Notes: a model not told the origin generated them from the letters alone. Numbered from the stretch's first letter, positions 15,056-24,174 are shown. The stretch: 64,000 nt of DNA from Bradyrhizobium lablabi (GCF_018131005.1 NZ_JAFCJK010000001.1:62001-126000); one strand, 5' to 3'. Numbers and translations are program-made.

Positions 15056-15790
15056 ATGCAACTGCGATTTGTCGGCTGCGGCGATGCGTTCGGCTCCGGC
15101 GGCCGATTCAATACCTGCTTCCACGTCACAGGCAAGCGCGTCAACTTCCTGATCGATTGCGGCGCGTCCTCGCTTGTCGCGATGAAGCGGTTCGAGATCG
15201 AGCGCGACGAGATCGACCTGATCCTGATCACGCATTTCCACGGCGATCATTTTGCCGGCCTTCCGTTCTTTCTCCTTGACGCACAATTCTCCCGCCGCAC
15301 CAGGCCGCTGGTGATCGCGGGTCCGGCCGGCATCGAGACAAAGCTGCCGCAGGTGATGGAGGCGATGTTCGAGCATTCGTCGAAGACGAAACAGCGCTAC
15401 GACCTCTCGGTGGTCGCACTCGCGCCCGAGGACGTCAGAAACTTCGGCGAGGTCACGGTGAGGGCCTACCCGGTCGTGCATGGCGAATCAGGCGGGCCCT
15501 TTCTCAGCTTCCGCATCGAGGCTGAAGGCCGCATCATCACTTACGGCGCGGACACCGAGTGGACGGATGCGCTGATCCCGGCTGCGCAGCACGCCGATCT
15601 CTTCATCGCGGAAGCCTATACCTACGATCGGATGGTCAAGAACCATCTCAGCCTGAAAACGCTGGAAGCACATCTGCCCGCCATCAACGCCAGGCGCGTC
15701 GTGCTCACCCATATGAGCGACGACATGCTCGGCCGCGTCGATGACCTGCCCTACACGATGGCTGAGGACGGCATGGTGGTCGTGTTCTGA
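15056..15790 (+). CDS. MBL-fold metallo-hydrolase (RNase Z-like group)
   Basis: 244 residues. Metal motif ITHFHGDHFAGLP (HxHxDH, about residue 60), VVHGESGG with the next histidine, YGADTEW supplying the bridging Asp and LTHMSDD the final histidine, as in the RNase Z/arylsulfatase-like Lactamase_B_2 group. It lacks the long exosite arm needed for confident tRNase Z assignment, so I do not call rnz. GGAGAG lies 10-15 bases upstream of the ATG. A MATE gene starts two bases after its stop, so they are co-transcribed. Confidence 0.85.
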   Translation: MQLRFVGCGDAFGSGGRFNTCFHVTGKRVNFLIDCGASSLVAMKRFEIERDEIDLILITHFHGDHFAGLPFFLLDAQFSRRTRPLVIAGPAGIETKLPQVMEAMFEHSSKTKQRYDLSVVALAPEDVRNFGEVTVRAYPVVHGESGGPFLSFRIEAEGRIITYGADTEWTDALIPAAQHADLFIAEAYTYDRMVKNHLSLKTLEAHLPAINARRVVLTHMSDDMLGRVDDLPYTMAEDGMVVVF

Positions 15791-15792
15791 CC

Positions 15793-17118
15793 ATGCACGC
15801 GCCGGTTCCTCCCGCGAAGATCACCACCCGCCGCGTGTTTGCCATCGCGGGCCCGGCCATGATCGCGAACCTGACCACGCCGCTGATCGGCATCGTCTCG
15901 ACGGCCGCGATCGGGCGGCTGAGCGACGCCACAATGCTGGGCGGCGTGGCGATGGCCTCGTTCCTGTTCGACTGCCTGTTCTGGCTGTTCGCCTTTCTGC
16001 GCATGGGCACGCTCGCCTTCACCGCGCAGGCTATCGGCGCCGGCGAAACCGACCAACTGCGCCTGCATCTGGTGCGCGGGCTGGCATTGTCTGCCGTGAT
16101 CGGCGTGGGGCTGATCGCGCTGCAGGCGCCGCTCGCCAGCATCCTGTTACGGGCCATGGGCGGCAGCGACGGCGTCACGGCCGCGGCACGCGCCTATTTC
16201 GGCATCCGCATCTGGTCGGCGCCGCTGGTGCTGGCAAACTACGTGCTGCTCGGCTGGCTGATCGGCCAGGCGCGCGCCGGACTCGCGCTTTCCGTGCAGA
16301 TCGCGATCAACCTGATCAACATGGCCGCGACCACGGTGCTGGTGCTGTTCCTCGGCATGGGAATCACGGGCGCGGCGATCGCTGCCGTCATTGCGGAAGC
16401 CAGTGGGCTCGTTATCGGCGTGCTGATCGCAAGACGCCTTTCCAACGGAACGCTGTCGGTGCCGCGCGCGGCACTGCTCGACCGCGTCGCCCTGACGCGG
16501 ATGCTCAACGTCAATCGCGACATCATGATCCGCACCGCAGCGCTGATCGCGGCTTTCCTGTTCTTCACCGCGCAAGGCGCGCGCGCCGGCGATGTCACGC
16601 TTGCCGCGAATGCCGTGCTGAACAATTTCCTGCTGGTCAGCGCCTTCTTCCTCGACGGACTTGCCAACGCTGCCGAGCAGCTCTGCGGCCAGACGCTCGG
16701 CGCGCGCGACCGCGCCGGGTTTGCCAGTGCGACGCGGCTCGTGGTCGCATGGGGTTCCGCGTTCTCATTCGTCGTCAGCATCAGCTTCGTGGTGTTCGGG
16801 CCGGCGCTCATCGACGTCATGACCACGAGCGACGCGGTCCGCGCCACGGCGCACAACTATCTCTGGTTCGTCGCGGCCTCGCCGCTATTGTCGGTGTTCG
16901 CGTTTGCCTTCGACGGCGTCTATATCGGCGCGACCTGGGCGCGTGACATGCGCAACCTCATGATTGCATCGCTCCTGATCTTCCTCGGCACCTGGTTCGC
17001 GCTGCGCTCGTTCGGCAACGCCGGATTATGGATGGCCCAGCTTGCACATTACGCCGCCCGAGGCGGATTGCAGGCGGCGCGATACCCGGCGCTGCTGCGG
17101 AAGTCGTTCGGAAAATGA
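15793..17118 (+). CDS. MATE family efflux transporter (DinF-like)
   Basis: 441 residues with about 12 predicted transmembrane helices in two six-helix halves. The N-terminal half begins RRVFAIAGPAMIANLTTPLIG; the second half resembles it after NRDIMIRTAALIAAFLF. It exports drugs or metabolites in exchange for Na+ or H+. The sequence is closest in feel to the DinF subgroup. It starts two bases after the MBL hydrolase stop. A second, more distantly related MATE gene lies at 44309-45751. Confidence 0.9.
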   Translation: MHAPVPPAKITTRRVFAIAGPAMIANLTTPLIGIVSTAAIGRLSDATMLGGVAMASFLFDCLFWLFAFLRMGTLAFTAQAIGAGETDQLRLHLVRGLALSAVIGVGLIALQAPLASILLRAMGGSDGVTAAARAYFGIRIWSAPLVLANYVLLGWLIGQARAGLALSVQIAINLINMAATTVLVLFLGMGITGAAIAAVIAEASGLVIGVLIARRLSNGTLSVPRAALLDRVALTRMLNVNRDIMIRTAALIAAFLFFTAQGARAGDVTLAANAVLNNFLLVSAFFLDGLANAAEQLCGQTLGARDRAGFASATRLVVAWGSAFSFVVSISFVVFGPALIDVMTTSDAVRATAHNYLWFVAASPLLSVFAFAFDGVYIGATWARDMRNLMIASLLIFLGTWFALRSFGNAGLWMAQLAHYAARGGLQAARYPALLRKSFGK

Positions 17119-17130
17119 CGACCTTTGTTC

Positions 17131-17267
17131 CCCTTCTCCCCGCCTGCGGGGAGAAGGTCGGGATGAGGGGGAATCTCCGCGAGGACGGTGACCGTGGCAC
17201 TCGCGGAAGCCCCCCTCACCCGAATTGCTTCGCAATTCGACCTCTCCCCGCACGCGGGGCGAGGTGA
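17131..17267. repeat. Three-hairpin intergenic element, copy 2 (inverted relative to copy 1)
   Basis: Lies between convergent MATE and pyrD genes. Hairpin CTTCTCCCCGC/GCGGGGAGAAG comes first, then a middle stem TCCGCGAG (17176-17183) / CTCGCGGA (17200-17207) enclosing ACGGT-G-ACCGT. Next, CCCCCCTCACC leads into CGAATTG (17221-17227) / CAATTCG (17233-17239), then ACCTCTCCCCGCACGCGGGG. The flanks equal copy 1; the stems differ. Confidence 0.85.
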
Positions 17268-17275
17268 CACAAGCA

Positions 17276-18373
17276 TCACCGCACCGGCCAGTCCTCGGCC
17301 GTGATGGTCGCCGCATCCGCGCCGACGATTTCCGAAAGCGAGTCGCGGCCGGTGCGCAGCAAGGTCGAGGACAGATCGCGCTTGATGTCCTCGACCAATC
17401 CCAGACCCTTGTAGACCAGTGACGAATAAAGCTGGATCAGGCTGGCGCCGGCGCGGATCTTTGTCAGCGCGGCGCCGCCCGAGTCGATGCCGCCGACGCC
17501 GATCAGGGCAAACGCGCCTTCGACGCGCACATAGGTCTCCGCCACCATCCGCGTCGACAGGCGGAACAGCGGCCGGCCCGACAGGCCGCCCTGCTCCTTC
17601 GCGCGGTCCTGCTCGCGCAGCGTCGAAGGGCGCGAAAGCGTGGTGTTGGCGACGATCATGCCGTCAACCCGACGCGAGCGGGCGATGTGCACGACGTCGT
17701 CCAGCTCCGCAAGGCTCAAGTCCGGCGCGATTTTCAACAGTACAGGCGAATCGCCGGCGTTCCGACGCACCCGCTCGCGAGTGTCGATGACTCGTGCCAG
17801 GAGATCGTCGAGCGCGGCCGATTGCTGCAGGTTGCGCAGTCCCGGCGTGTTCGGGGACGAGACGTTGACGGTGAAGTAGCTTGCAACCGGCGCAAATGTT
17901 TCGATCAGCTTCACATAGTCGGCGACGCGGTCGGCCGAATCCTTGTTGGCCCCGACATTGACCCCGACGATGCCGCCGAGGCTGGCGCGCGAGGCGAGCC
18001 TCCGCAGCACAGCCTCCGCGCCGTCATTGTTGAAGCCCATGCGATTGATGACGGCCTCGTCGCGCTCGAGGCGAAACAGCCGCGGGCGCGGATTGCCGCT
18101 CTGCGGGCGCGGCGTCACCGAGCCGATCTCGACAAAGCCGAAGCCGAGCCTGAGCAGCGCGTCCGGCGCCTCGGCGCTCTTGTCAAAGCCGGCCGCCATG
18201 CCGATCGGGTTCGGGAAATTCAGCCCGAAGGCGCGCACCGCGAGTTTTGGATCGTCCGGCCGCGAACGGATCGGCGGCAGCAGTCTGAGGCCCTGGATTG
18301 CCATGCGATGGGCATCTTCCGGATCGAACCAGCGGAGCAGCGGCAGCGAGAAGGCGTCGAAAGCGCGGATCAC
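17276..18373 (-). CDS. pyrD: Dihydroorotate dehydrogenase (quinone), class 2
   Basis: 365 residues from a GTG start overlapping the DUF952 stop (GTGA). FMN-dependent TIM barrel converting dihydroorotate to orotate at the inner membrane with quinone as acceptor (pyrimidine synthesis). Class 2 features: N-terminal helical membrane-binding extension (AFSLPLLRWFDPEDAHRMAI), PNPIGMAAGFDKSAE, FNNDGAE, the NVSSPNTPGLR loop with catalytic serine, VANTT and GVGGIDSG near the C-terminus. The second gene of a pair with the DUF952 protein. Confidence 0.96.
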   Translation of the reverse strand: MIRAFDAFSLPLLRWFDPEDAHRMAIQGLRLLPPIRSRPDDPKLAVRAFGLNFPNPIGMAAGFDKSAEAPDALLRLGFGFVEIGSVTPRPQSGNPRPRLFRLERDEAVINRMGFNNDGAEAVLRRLASRASLGGIVGVNVGANKDSADRVADYVKLIETFAPVASYFTVNVSSPNTPGLRNLQQSAALDDLLARVIDTRERVRRNAGDSPVLLKIAPDLSLAELDDVVHIARSRRVDGMIVANTTLSRPSTLREQDRAKEQGGLSGRPLFRLSTRMVAETYVRVEGAFALIGVGGIDSGGAALTKIRAGASLIQLYSSLVYKGLGLVEDIKRDLSSTLLRTGRDSLSEIVGADAATITAEDWPVR

Positions 18374-18714
18374 GGCTTGAGCTCCGGAACGTCGTGGCCG
18401 CCATCGGAGCGTGCGCGCAGGGCGAGGATTTCGACGACCGCGCCGAGATCGAGCTCATCATAGAGATGCGGGAACAGCTCGTCGTTCCGCGACGGCTCCC
18501 AGCGCAGCGCGTCGCCGAGCGCCCCGGCATCGACTGCGACCAGGAACAGGCCGGTCTGCCCGAAAAAGTGCTTCCGCGCCGTTTCGGCGACCTGGGAGGC
18601 GGTGGAGAAGTGGATGAAGCCGTCGCGTCTGTCGTCCACACTGCCCCGGTAAACGCCCTGCCGCTCGGCTTCGCGCCAGGCCGAGGCGGGGGTGATTTTG
18701 TAGATCATAGGCAC
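18370..18714 (-). CDS. DUF952 domain-containing protein
   Basis: 114 residues. Characteristic DUF952 sequence: IYKITPASAWREAERQG, DGFIHFSTASQVAETA, LLxVD-like FLVAVDAGALG, and FPHLYDELDLGAVVEI. Distantly related to glutathione S-transferase-like or ADP-ribose-binding folds by published speculation; function unknown. Two candidate starts exist, GTG at 18714 (GAGGGG ten bases upstream) and ATG at 18708. The 4-base overlap with pyrD is a frequent alphaproteobacterial arrangement and implies coupled translation. Confidence 0.88.
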   Translation of the reverse strand: MPMIYKITPASAWREAERQGVYRGSVDDRRDGFIHFSTASQVAETARKHFFGQTGLFLVAVDAGALGDALRWEPSRNDELFPHLYDELDLGAVVEILALRARSDGGHDVPELKP

Positions 18715-18963
18715 GTGCGGGCGGCCCCTCTTGTCCTTGAGTCTCTTGGGGTTTTGTCCGGATTGGCGGGATGGTCCCGTACGCCACCGGAAAGCGAGCG
18801 ACCGTATCGGCGGCGGCGGCGCAACTCAAGCGGCACAGCGCGACAGGCTGGGCAGATTTGCGCAAACCACCCAATTCAGGTAATAATTCCTAGAAGATGA
18901 TCGGCTCCGATCAGCCCGGAGGCGACCATCCGCGTCGCGAAGACGCTATCGAGCCGCAAGCGG

Positions 18964-19626
18964 ATGCTTTTGATGGCCAAACAACCCAAAGCCCCCCGCC
19001 CTCTCACCCACGCCCAGGTCTGGACCGCACTCGACCGCCTCGCCGAACGGGCTGGCCTGTCACCCTCGGCGCTCGCCAAGCGGGCCGGACTTGATCCCAC
19101 AACCTTCAACAAGTCGAAGCGGATCACCGGCGAAGGCCGCGAGCGCTGGCCATCGACCGAGTCGGTCTCCAAGGCACTGGCCGCTACCAATTCCACGATC
19201 GAGACGTTCGTGCAGCTGATGGGCGACGGCACCCGCGCCACCCAGTCGGTGCCGCTGATCGGCTTCGGCCAGGCCGCCGCCGGCGGTAATTTCGACGACA
19301 ACGGCCTTCCCTCCGGCAAGGGCTGGGACGAGGTGGCGCTGCCCGCGACCCATGATGAACACGCCTATGCACTGGAGATCGAGGGCGACGCGATGAAGCC
19401 CGCCTATCGCGAGGGCGATATCATCGTGGTCTCGCCGGCGACGGCAATCCGCCGCGGCGACCGCGTGGTGGTGCGCACGACCGGCGGTGAGATGATGGTG
19501 AAGGAGCTGAAACGCCGCACTGCCAAGATGTTGGAACTCGCTCCGCTCAACCCGGCGCATGCCGACCGAACGCTTGATGCGGATGAGGTGGAGTGGATCG
19601 CGCGCATTGTATGGGCGAGCCAGTAG
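18964..19626 (+). CDS. HTH regulator with S24/LexA-like domain lacking the catalytic serine
   Basis: 220 residues (an ATG at 18973 gives 217). N-terminal HTH (~15-70): VWTALDRLAERAGLSPSALA plus a DNA-contact helix ending KSKR. The C-terminal half is a LexA/CI-type S24 fold (~95-220): ALEIEGDAMKPAYREGDIIV and MVKELKRR. The family's nucleophile is Ser in GDSM; here it is Ala (GDAM, codon gcg in the 19390 region), while the lysine in VKEL is present. Self-cleavage is therefore not expected, so the fold likely serves dimerisation or sensing. Divergent from the DUF952-pyrD pair with 249 bases between. Targets unknown. Confidence 0.85.
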   Translation: MLLMAKQPKAPRPLTHAQVWTALDRLAERAGLSPSALAKRAGLDPTTFNKSKRITGEGRERWPSTESVSKALAATNSTIETFVQLMGDGTRATQSVPLIGFGQAAAGGNFDDNGLPSGKGWDEVALPATHDEHAYALEIEGDAMKPAYREGDIIVVSPATAIRRGDRVVVRTTGGEMMVKELKRRTAKMLELAPLNPAHADRTLDADEVEWIARIVWASQ

Positions 19627-19655
19627 CGGTGAGCCAGCACATGTAGGATCGGCGG

Positions 19656-19706
19656 AGCGAAGCATGCCCACCCTGTCTTGCTCGGGATGGCGGGCAACGC
19701 TTCGCT
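19656..19706. repeat. Hairpin between convergent S24 regulator and aldolase genes
   Basis: AGCGAAGC (19656-19663) plus TGCCC (19665-19669) pair with GGGCA (19692-19696) plus GCTTCGCT (19699-19706). It resembles a common Bradyrhizobium 'GCGAAGC-TGCCCACC' intergenic sequence and may end both transcripts; no strong T run. Confidence 0.6.
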
Positions 19707-19719
19707 GGTTTGGCTGGCC

Positions 19720-20505
19720 TTACGTCGCGTAATCCGGCTCCTTGCGGTCCAGCATCCGCTTCAGTGCGTCGAAATGGCGCTGCGCCGGCGTCGGGCCGTT
19801 GTAGAGATGGTCGTCGCGGTAATCGCGCTTGGTCTTTTCGACCACGGGCGCGGGAAGCTGCTTCAGCCTCTGCCCGGTCCACATCGCGTAGATCTGAACC
19901 TGCGCGGCGCGCTCGACATAATAGAGCATGTCGTAGGCGTCCGCGACGGTTTGACCGACCGTCGAGATGCCGTGATTGGCCATGAACAGCACCTTCTTGT
20001 CGCCGATGACTCCAGCCAACCGTGCACCTTCGGCGGGATCGAGCGCCGGCCCGGTGTATTCGTCGTCATAGGCGATGGCGCCGGAAAGGCCGACCTCGGT
20101 CTGGCCGATCTCCTTGATGCGGGGGTCCTCTAGCCGGGTCAGCGCGCTGGCGTAAGGCATGTGGGTATGAAACACGGCCTTGGCCTGCGGCAGCGCCTTG
20201 TGGATCGGCGCATGGATGCAATAGCAGGAACGCTCGACCTCGCCCTCGCCGCGCTTCACCTCGGCGTCGTCGATGCCGACCTCCATGAAGGACGACGCCG
20301 TGACCTCCGACCAATGCATTCCGAACGGGATCTGGTAGTAGCGGTCGGTACGACCGGGCACCACGAAGGTGAGATGGTTGAAGATGCCTTCCGAAAAGCC
20401 ATGGGTGAAGGCGAGCCGATGGGCCGCCGCCAGATCGACCCGCGCCTGCCATTCCTCGGCGCTGCTGCTGTCCTGCAGCGATTTCGGCGAAACCCTGAAC
20501 TGCAT
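19720..20505 (-). CDS. Class II aldolase/adducin family protein
   Basis: 261 residues, close to the usual length. GGGAG precedes the ATG. The zinc-binding histidines are visible in FHTHMPYASAL (two His, ~105) and MANHGIS (~175). An N-terminal helix with AAAHRLAFTHGFSEGIFNHLT is typical of the fuculose-1-phosphate aldolase/ribulose-5-phosphate epimerase fold. The family includes aldolases, epimerases and decarboxylases, and the substrate cannot be inferred here. The gene is downstream of lysK on the same strand beyond a perfect hairpin. Confidence 0.87.
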   Translation of the reverse strand: MQFRVSPKSLQDSSSAEEWQARVDLAAAHRLAFTHGFSEGIFNHLTFVVPGRTDRYYQIPFGMHWSEVTASSFMEVGIDDAEVKRGEGEVERSCYCIHAPIHKALPQAKAVFHTHMPYASALTRLEDPRIKEIGQTEVGLSGAIAYDDEYTGPALDPAEGARLAGVIGDKKVLFMANHGISTVGQTVADAYDMLYYVERAAQVQIYAMWTGQRLKQLPAPVVEKTKRDYRDDHLYNGPTPAQRHFDALKRMLDRKEPDYAT

Positions 20506-20642
20506 GTGCGTGCTCCCATATGCGCCGGCCTTGGGTGGGCCGGGCTGTTTTGTGGCAGCGAGTGTAACGCAATCCGGAGCGACCTCGGCTGAAATTGCCG
20601 AGGATCAGCCATCCGAATTTTGCGGCTCAGTGTCACATACTG

Positions 20643-20664
20643 CGTCCCGGCCAACGCCGGGACG
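20643..20664. terminator. Perfect 9-bp hairpin just downstream of lysK
   Basis: CGTCCCGGC (20643-20651), loop CAAC, GCCGGGACG (20656-20664), starting six bases beyond the lysK stop. No U tract follows on the minus strand, so it is either a weak terminator, an mRNA-stabilising hairpin or a repeat remnant. Confidence 0.5.
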
Positions 20665-20669
20665 GCTGA

Positions 20670-22310
20670 TCAGGCCGACCGCGCCAACGCGCCGTCGATC
20701 ATGTTCACGGCGTTCTGCACGCCGTAGACCGCGACGAAGGAGCCGAAGCGTGGGCCCTTCTCCTGGCCGAGCAGGACCTGGTAGAGCATGTTGAACCAAT
20801 CGAGCGACACACCGGGACGGCCGTCCTTGCCCTTCTTGTTGATGTCGAGGAACGGCTCGCGGCGGCCGATCTCGTAGACGACGTTCTGGATGTCTTCCGC
20901 GGTCGCGCCTGCCGGCATGTTGGACAGCGCATCGCGCAGATCCTGCAGCGCGGCGCGATCGCGCTCGGTCGGCTCGCGGAATTGCTTTGTGGGGGCCACG
21001 AAATCTCGATAGTAGTTGATGGCGTAGCCGACCATCGCATCCAACTTTGGATGTGTCTGCGGCGTCACCCCCGGACGATAGCGGCCGATGAAGCCCCACA
21101 GCGTCTCGGCATTCTCCGCATTCGACGACGACACCAGCGTCAGGAGCAGCTGGAAGGTGACGGGCATGTCGACCCGCGGCGGCTTGCCGGAATGGATATG
21201 CCAGACCGGATTCTGCAGTTGCTGACGCGCCTCCTGCTTCGGGAAGCCGTCGACAAACTGCTGGTAGTCGTCGACATTGCGCGGGATGACGTCGAAGTAG
21301 AGCCGTTTGGCCGCCTTGGGCTCGCGATACATGAACAGCGACAGCGACTCCGGCGAGGCGTAGCGCAGCCATTCCTCGATCGTCAGGCCATTGCCCTTTG
21401 ACTTCGAGATCTTCTGTCCCTTTTCGTCGAGGAATAGTTCGTAGTTGAAGCCCTCGGGCGGCGTGCCGCCGAGCGCCGAGCAGATCTTGCCCGACAGCTT
21501 GACCGAGTCGATCAAATCCTTGCCGGCCATTTCATAGTCGACGCCGAGCGCGACCCAGCGCATCGCCCAATCCGGCTTCCATTGCAGCTTGCAGCGGCCG
21601 CCGGTGACCGGAACGGTCACGCTCTCCTTCGTCTCCGGATCGTCATAGGAGATGGTGCCGGCCCTGGCGTCGTGTGCCGTCACCGGCACGTAGAGCACGA
21701 GGCCGCTGCGCGGACAGATCGGCAGGAACGGTGAGTAGCTCGCCGCGCGCTCCTCGCGCAGCGACGGCAGCATGATCGCCATCACCTTTTCGATCCGCTC
21801 GAGCATGCGCAGCAGCGCCGCGTCGAACCTGCCCGAGGTGTAATACTCGGTTGAGCTCGCGAATTCATAGTCGAAGCCGAATTGGTCGAGGAAGGCGCGC
21901 AGCCGCGCATTGTTGTGCTGGCCAAAGCTCGGATGGGTGCCGAACGGATCGGGCACCTTGGTCAGCGGCTTGCCGAGGTGCTTCTCCAGCAGTTCCTTGT
22001 TCGGCACATTGTCGGGCACCTTGCGCAGGCCGTCCATGTCGTCGGAGAACGCCAAGAGACGCGTCTTGATCTTGTCCTCGGTCAGCACGCGGAAGGCATA
22101 ACGTACCATGGTGGTGCGCGCGACCTCGCCGAAGGTGCCGATATGCGGCAATCCCGACGGGCCGTAGCCGGTCTCGAACAGCACCTCGTCCTTCGGATTT
22201 TTCTTGAGCCGCGCAACGATCGCTTTCGCCTGCTCGAATGGCCAGGCGTTGGATTGTTCGGCGAGCGCACGCAAATCGCCAGGGCTGGCGGCAAGATCAA
22301 TCACAGACAT
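20670..22310 (-). CDS. lysK: Lysine--tRNA ligase, class I
   Basis: 546 residues. Class I aminoacyl-tRNA synthetase fold: HIGH-type motif [14 protein letters not shown] (about residue 50) and KMSKS-type KISKSKGNG (about residue 300). The second half is helical and binds tRNA. It charges tRNA-Lys with lysine in the cytosol. The class I enzyme replaces the usual bacterial class II LysS in alphaproteobacteria and some other groups, which supports the taxonomic placement. No class II copy is seen in this window. Confidence 0.96.
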   Translation of the reverse strand: MSVIDLAASPGDLRALAEQSNAWPFEQAKAIVARLKKNPKDEVLFETGYGPSGLPHIGTFGEVARTTMVRYAFRVLTEDKIKTRLLAFSDDMDGLRKVPDNVPNKELLEKHLGKPLTKVPDPFGTHPSFGQHNNARLRAFLDQFGFDYEFASSTEYYTSGRFDAALLRMLERIEKVMAIMLPSLREERAASYSPFLPICPRSGLVLYVPVTAHDARAGTISYDDPETKESVTVPVTGGRCKLQWKPDWAMRWVALGVDYEMAGKDLIDSVKLSGKICSALGGTPPEGFNYELFLDEKGQKISKSKGNGLTIEEWLRYASPESLSLFMYREPKAAKRLYFDVIPRNVDDYQQFVDGFPKQEARQQLQNPVWHIHSGKPPRVDMPVTFQLLLTLVSSSNAENAETLWGFIGRYRPGVTPQTHPKLDAMVGYAINYYRDFVAPTKQFREPTERDRAALQDLRDALSNMPAGATAEDIQNVVYEIGRREPFLDINKKGKDGRPGVSLDWFNMLYQVLLGQEKGPRFGSFVAVYGVQNAVNMIDGALARSA

Positions 22311-22369
22311 CGTTCGGCTGTCTCCAAGGCCGCGGAAACTAGCGTTTTTGCGGCAAAATGCAAAACTTG

Positions 22370-22519
22370 CTCTCCCTCTCCCCGCTCTTTCGCGGAGAGG
22401 GTCGGGGTGAGGGGCTCGATCCGCATCAATGGCAAGAGACGGATTCGCGGAGGCACCCTCACCCGAAATTCAAGCTGCGCCTGAATTTCGACCTCTCCCC
22501 GCAGGCGGGGGCGAGGTGA
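22370..22519. repeat. Three-hairpin intergenic element, copy 3 (same orientation as copy 2)
   Basis: Between lysK and the family 3 binding-protein gene. CCTCTCCCCGC-TCTTT-GCGGAGAGGG comes first, then a middle dyad ATCCG (22419-22423) / CGGAT (22440-22444). Next, CCCTCACC leads into CGAAATTCA (22464-22472) / TGAATTTCG (22482-22490), followed by ACCTCTCCCCGCAGGCGGGG. It has the same skeleton as copies 1 and 2 with new stem sequences. Confidence 0.85.
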
Positions 22520-22530
22520 AGAACGCTCCG

Positions 22531-23469
22531 TCAGAACGGGCTGACCGAAAAATAGCGCAGCCACAGGTCTGTGAAGCGGCCCTTTTCCCAGATCCGGAAC
22601 AGCGCCCAGTTCAGCGACTGCCGCAGCAGGTCGTTGCCCTTGCGCACGGCGATCCCGATGCCCTCGCCGAAATAGCGGCTCTCGACGAAGGGGCCGCCGG
22701 AGAAGGCACAGCATTCGGCCGAGTCGGTGCCGTTGATCCAGAACGCCAGGGAGATTGCGTCGCCGAAGATGAAATCGACCTCGCCACGGCGCAATGCCGC
22801 GCGCAGCGCGTCGTCATTGGCATAGGACTTGATCTCGGCGTCGGTGAACATCGCTTTCAGATAGGCTTCGTGCGAGGTGCCGGCGATGACGCCGACTTTC
22901 TTGCCCTCGAGATATTCGGGGCGGACCTCCGGCATCACGGCGTCGCGACGCGACACGAACCGCGCCGGCGCGCGGTAATAGGGGTCGGTGAAGTCAACCT
23001 TGGTACGGAGCTGCGGCGTTACCGCAAGCGACGCGATGATGGCGTCGCCGCGATTGGTCGCGAGCGCATCGACCAGCGTCTCGAAGCGGCGCATCTGGAT
23101 CGTACAGGTAACCTTGATTTCGTCGCAGAGCGACCGCGCCAGATCGACGTTGAAGCCGGCCGGGCTGCCATCGGGCCCGGTGAAGTTGAACGGCGGATAG
23201 TCGGTCTCGGTGAGGAAGCGGATCACGGTGAGGCGCGACAGGTCGGGCCGGTCCGGCCGCCGCCGCGGGTCCCAGAAGCCGGGCACCGCCTGGGGAGCGG
23301 CCTCGACCGGCTTCGGCGTCGCGGCCGGCGCTGGCGAGGTCTGTGCCGGAGGCGTTTGCGCTGTCGCGGCCCCCGCCGGGACCAGGACCGCGGCCACCAT
23401 CAGCCACGCCGCCAAAACGGCGACTGGGCGCGACAGGACAGCAAGGGGCTCGGTGGTCAAAATTGGCAT
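22531..23469 (-). CDS. Extracellular solute-binding protein, family 3 (polar amino acid type)
   Basis: 312 residues. A signal peptide (LSRPVAVLAAWLMVAAVLVP) is followed by a Pro/Ala-rich linker (about 35-75). The binding domain begins VIRFLTETDYPPFNFTGPDG and contains GFNVDLARSLC, DAIIASLAVT, and a late DFIFGDAI hinge region. Such proteins deliver amino acids to ABC importers or act as sensors; no permease gene is adjacent. The C-terminus runs to 22531, close to a three-hairpin repeat. Confidence 0.87.
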   Translation of the reverse strand: MPILTTEPLAVLSRPVAVLAAWLMVAAVLVPAGAATAQTPPAQTSPAPAATPKPVEAAPQAVPGFWDPRRRPDRPDLSRLTVIRFLTETDYPPFNFTGPDGSPAGFNVDLARSLCDEIKVTCTIQMRRFETLVDALATNRGDAIIASLAVTPQLRTKVDFTDPYYRAPARFVSRRDAVMPEVRPEYLEGKKVGVIAGTSHEAYLKAMFTDAEIKSYANDDALRAALRRGEVDFIFGDAISLAFWINGTDSAECCAFSGGPFVESRYFGEGIGIAVRKGNDLLRQSLNWALFRIWEKGRFTDLWLRYFSVSPF

Positions 23470-23562
23470 AACCGGCGATTTCGAGGGAATTGGACGGCGT
23501 TATAGACCATCCGGCGTGCGATGCGAGCGCCGTTTGGGCTGATCTGACTGGGAAAAGGGCGG

Positions 23563-24153
23563 TCAGAGATACCGTTTCAAATCCGCCGCCGCTTCCTCGG
23601 GCGACCGTTTAAGGTTGAACGGCGAGACAAAACGGCCGTCGCGATCCATCAGATAGATCAGGGCGGTGTGGTCCATCGTGTAGTCGCCATCCTTCAACGG
23701 CACCTTCTTCGCGTAGACGCGGTAGGCCGAGAGCACCTTGGCGACATCAGCGGGGTTGCCGGTGAGGCCCTTGAGGTGCGGATCGAAGCTCGCAAGGTAG
23801 TCCTTCATCGCAGCCGCAGTGTCGCGCTCAGGGTCGACGGACACGAAATAAGCGTTGACGCGGTTGGCGTCTTTGCCCATCGCCTTCAGCACTTCCGATA
23901 TCTCGAACAACGAAGTCGGGCAGACGTCCGGACAATGGGTGAAGCCGAAGAAGATCAGCGTCGGCTTGCCCTTCAGGTTCTGGTCGGTGACGACCTGCCC
24001 GGCCTGGTCGGTAAGCTGGAAGGGACCGCCGATCGCAGCGGGTGCGGTGACGGTGCGCAGTCCCCCGAGCGCCCACAGCATCACGAGCAGTCCGACCGCG
24101 AGGCTGCCGGCGAAGGCGGCGAAGATCACCAGCGGGCGAGTGGTCCGGGGCAT
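23563..24153 (-). CDS. SCO1/SenC family copper chaperone
   Basis: 196 residues. An N-terminal membrane anchor (LVIFAAFAGSLAVGLLVMLWAL) holds a thioredoxin-like periplasmic domain. The copper site is CPDVCP (CxxxC, about residue 75) in FFGFTHCPDVCPTSLFE, with the conserved histidine in DYTMDHTALIYL. It delivers copper or reduces the CuA site of cytochrome c oxidase, or acts in redox defence. AAGGAA precedes the ATG. The small membrane-protein gene 21 bases upstream is probably in the same operon; oxidase genes are not in the window. Confidence 0.92.
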   Translation of the reverse strand: MPRTTRPLVIFAAFAGSLAVGLLVMLWALGGLRTVTAPAAIGGPFQLTDQAGQVVTDQNLKGKPTLIFFGFTHCPDVCPTSLFEISEVLKAMGKDANRVNAYFVSVDPERDTAAAMKDYLASFDPHLKGLTGNPADVAKVLSAYRVYAKKVPLKDGDYTMDHTALIYLMDRDGRFVSPFNLKRSPEEAAADLKRYL

Positions 24154-24174
24154 TTTCCAGAGTTCCTTAACCGG

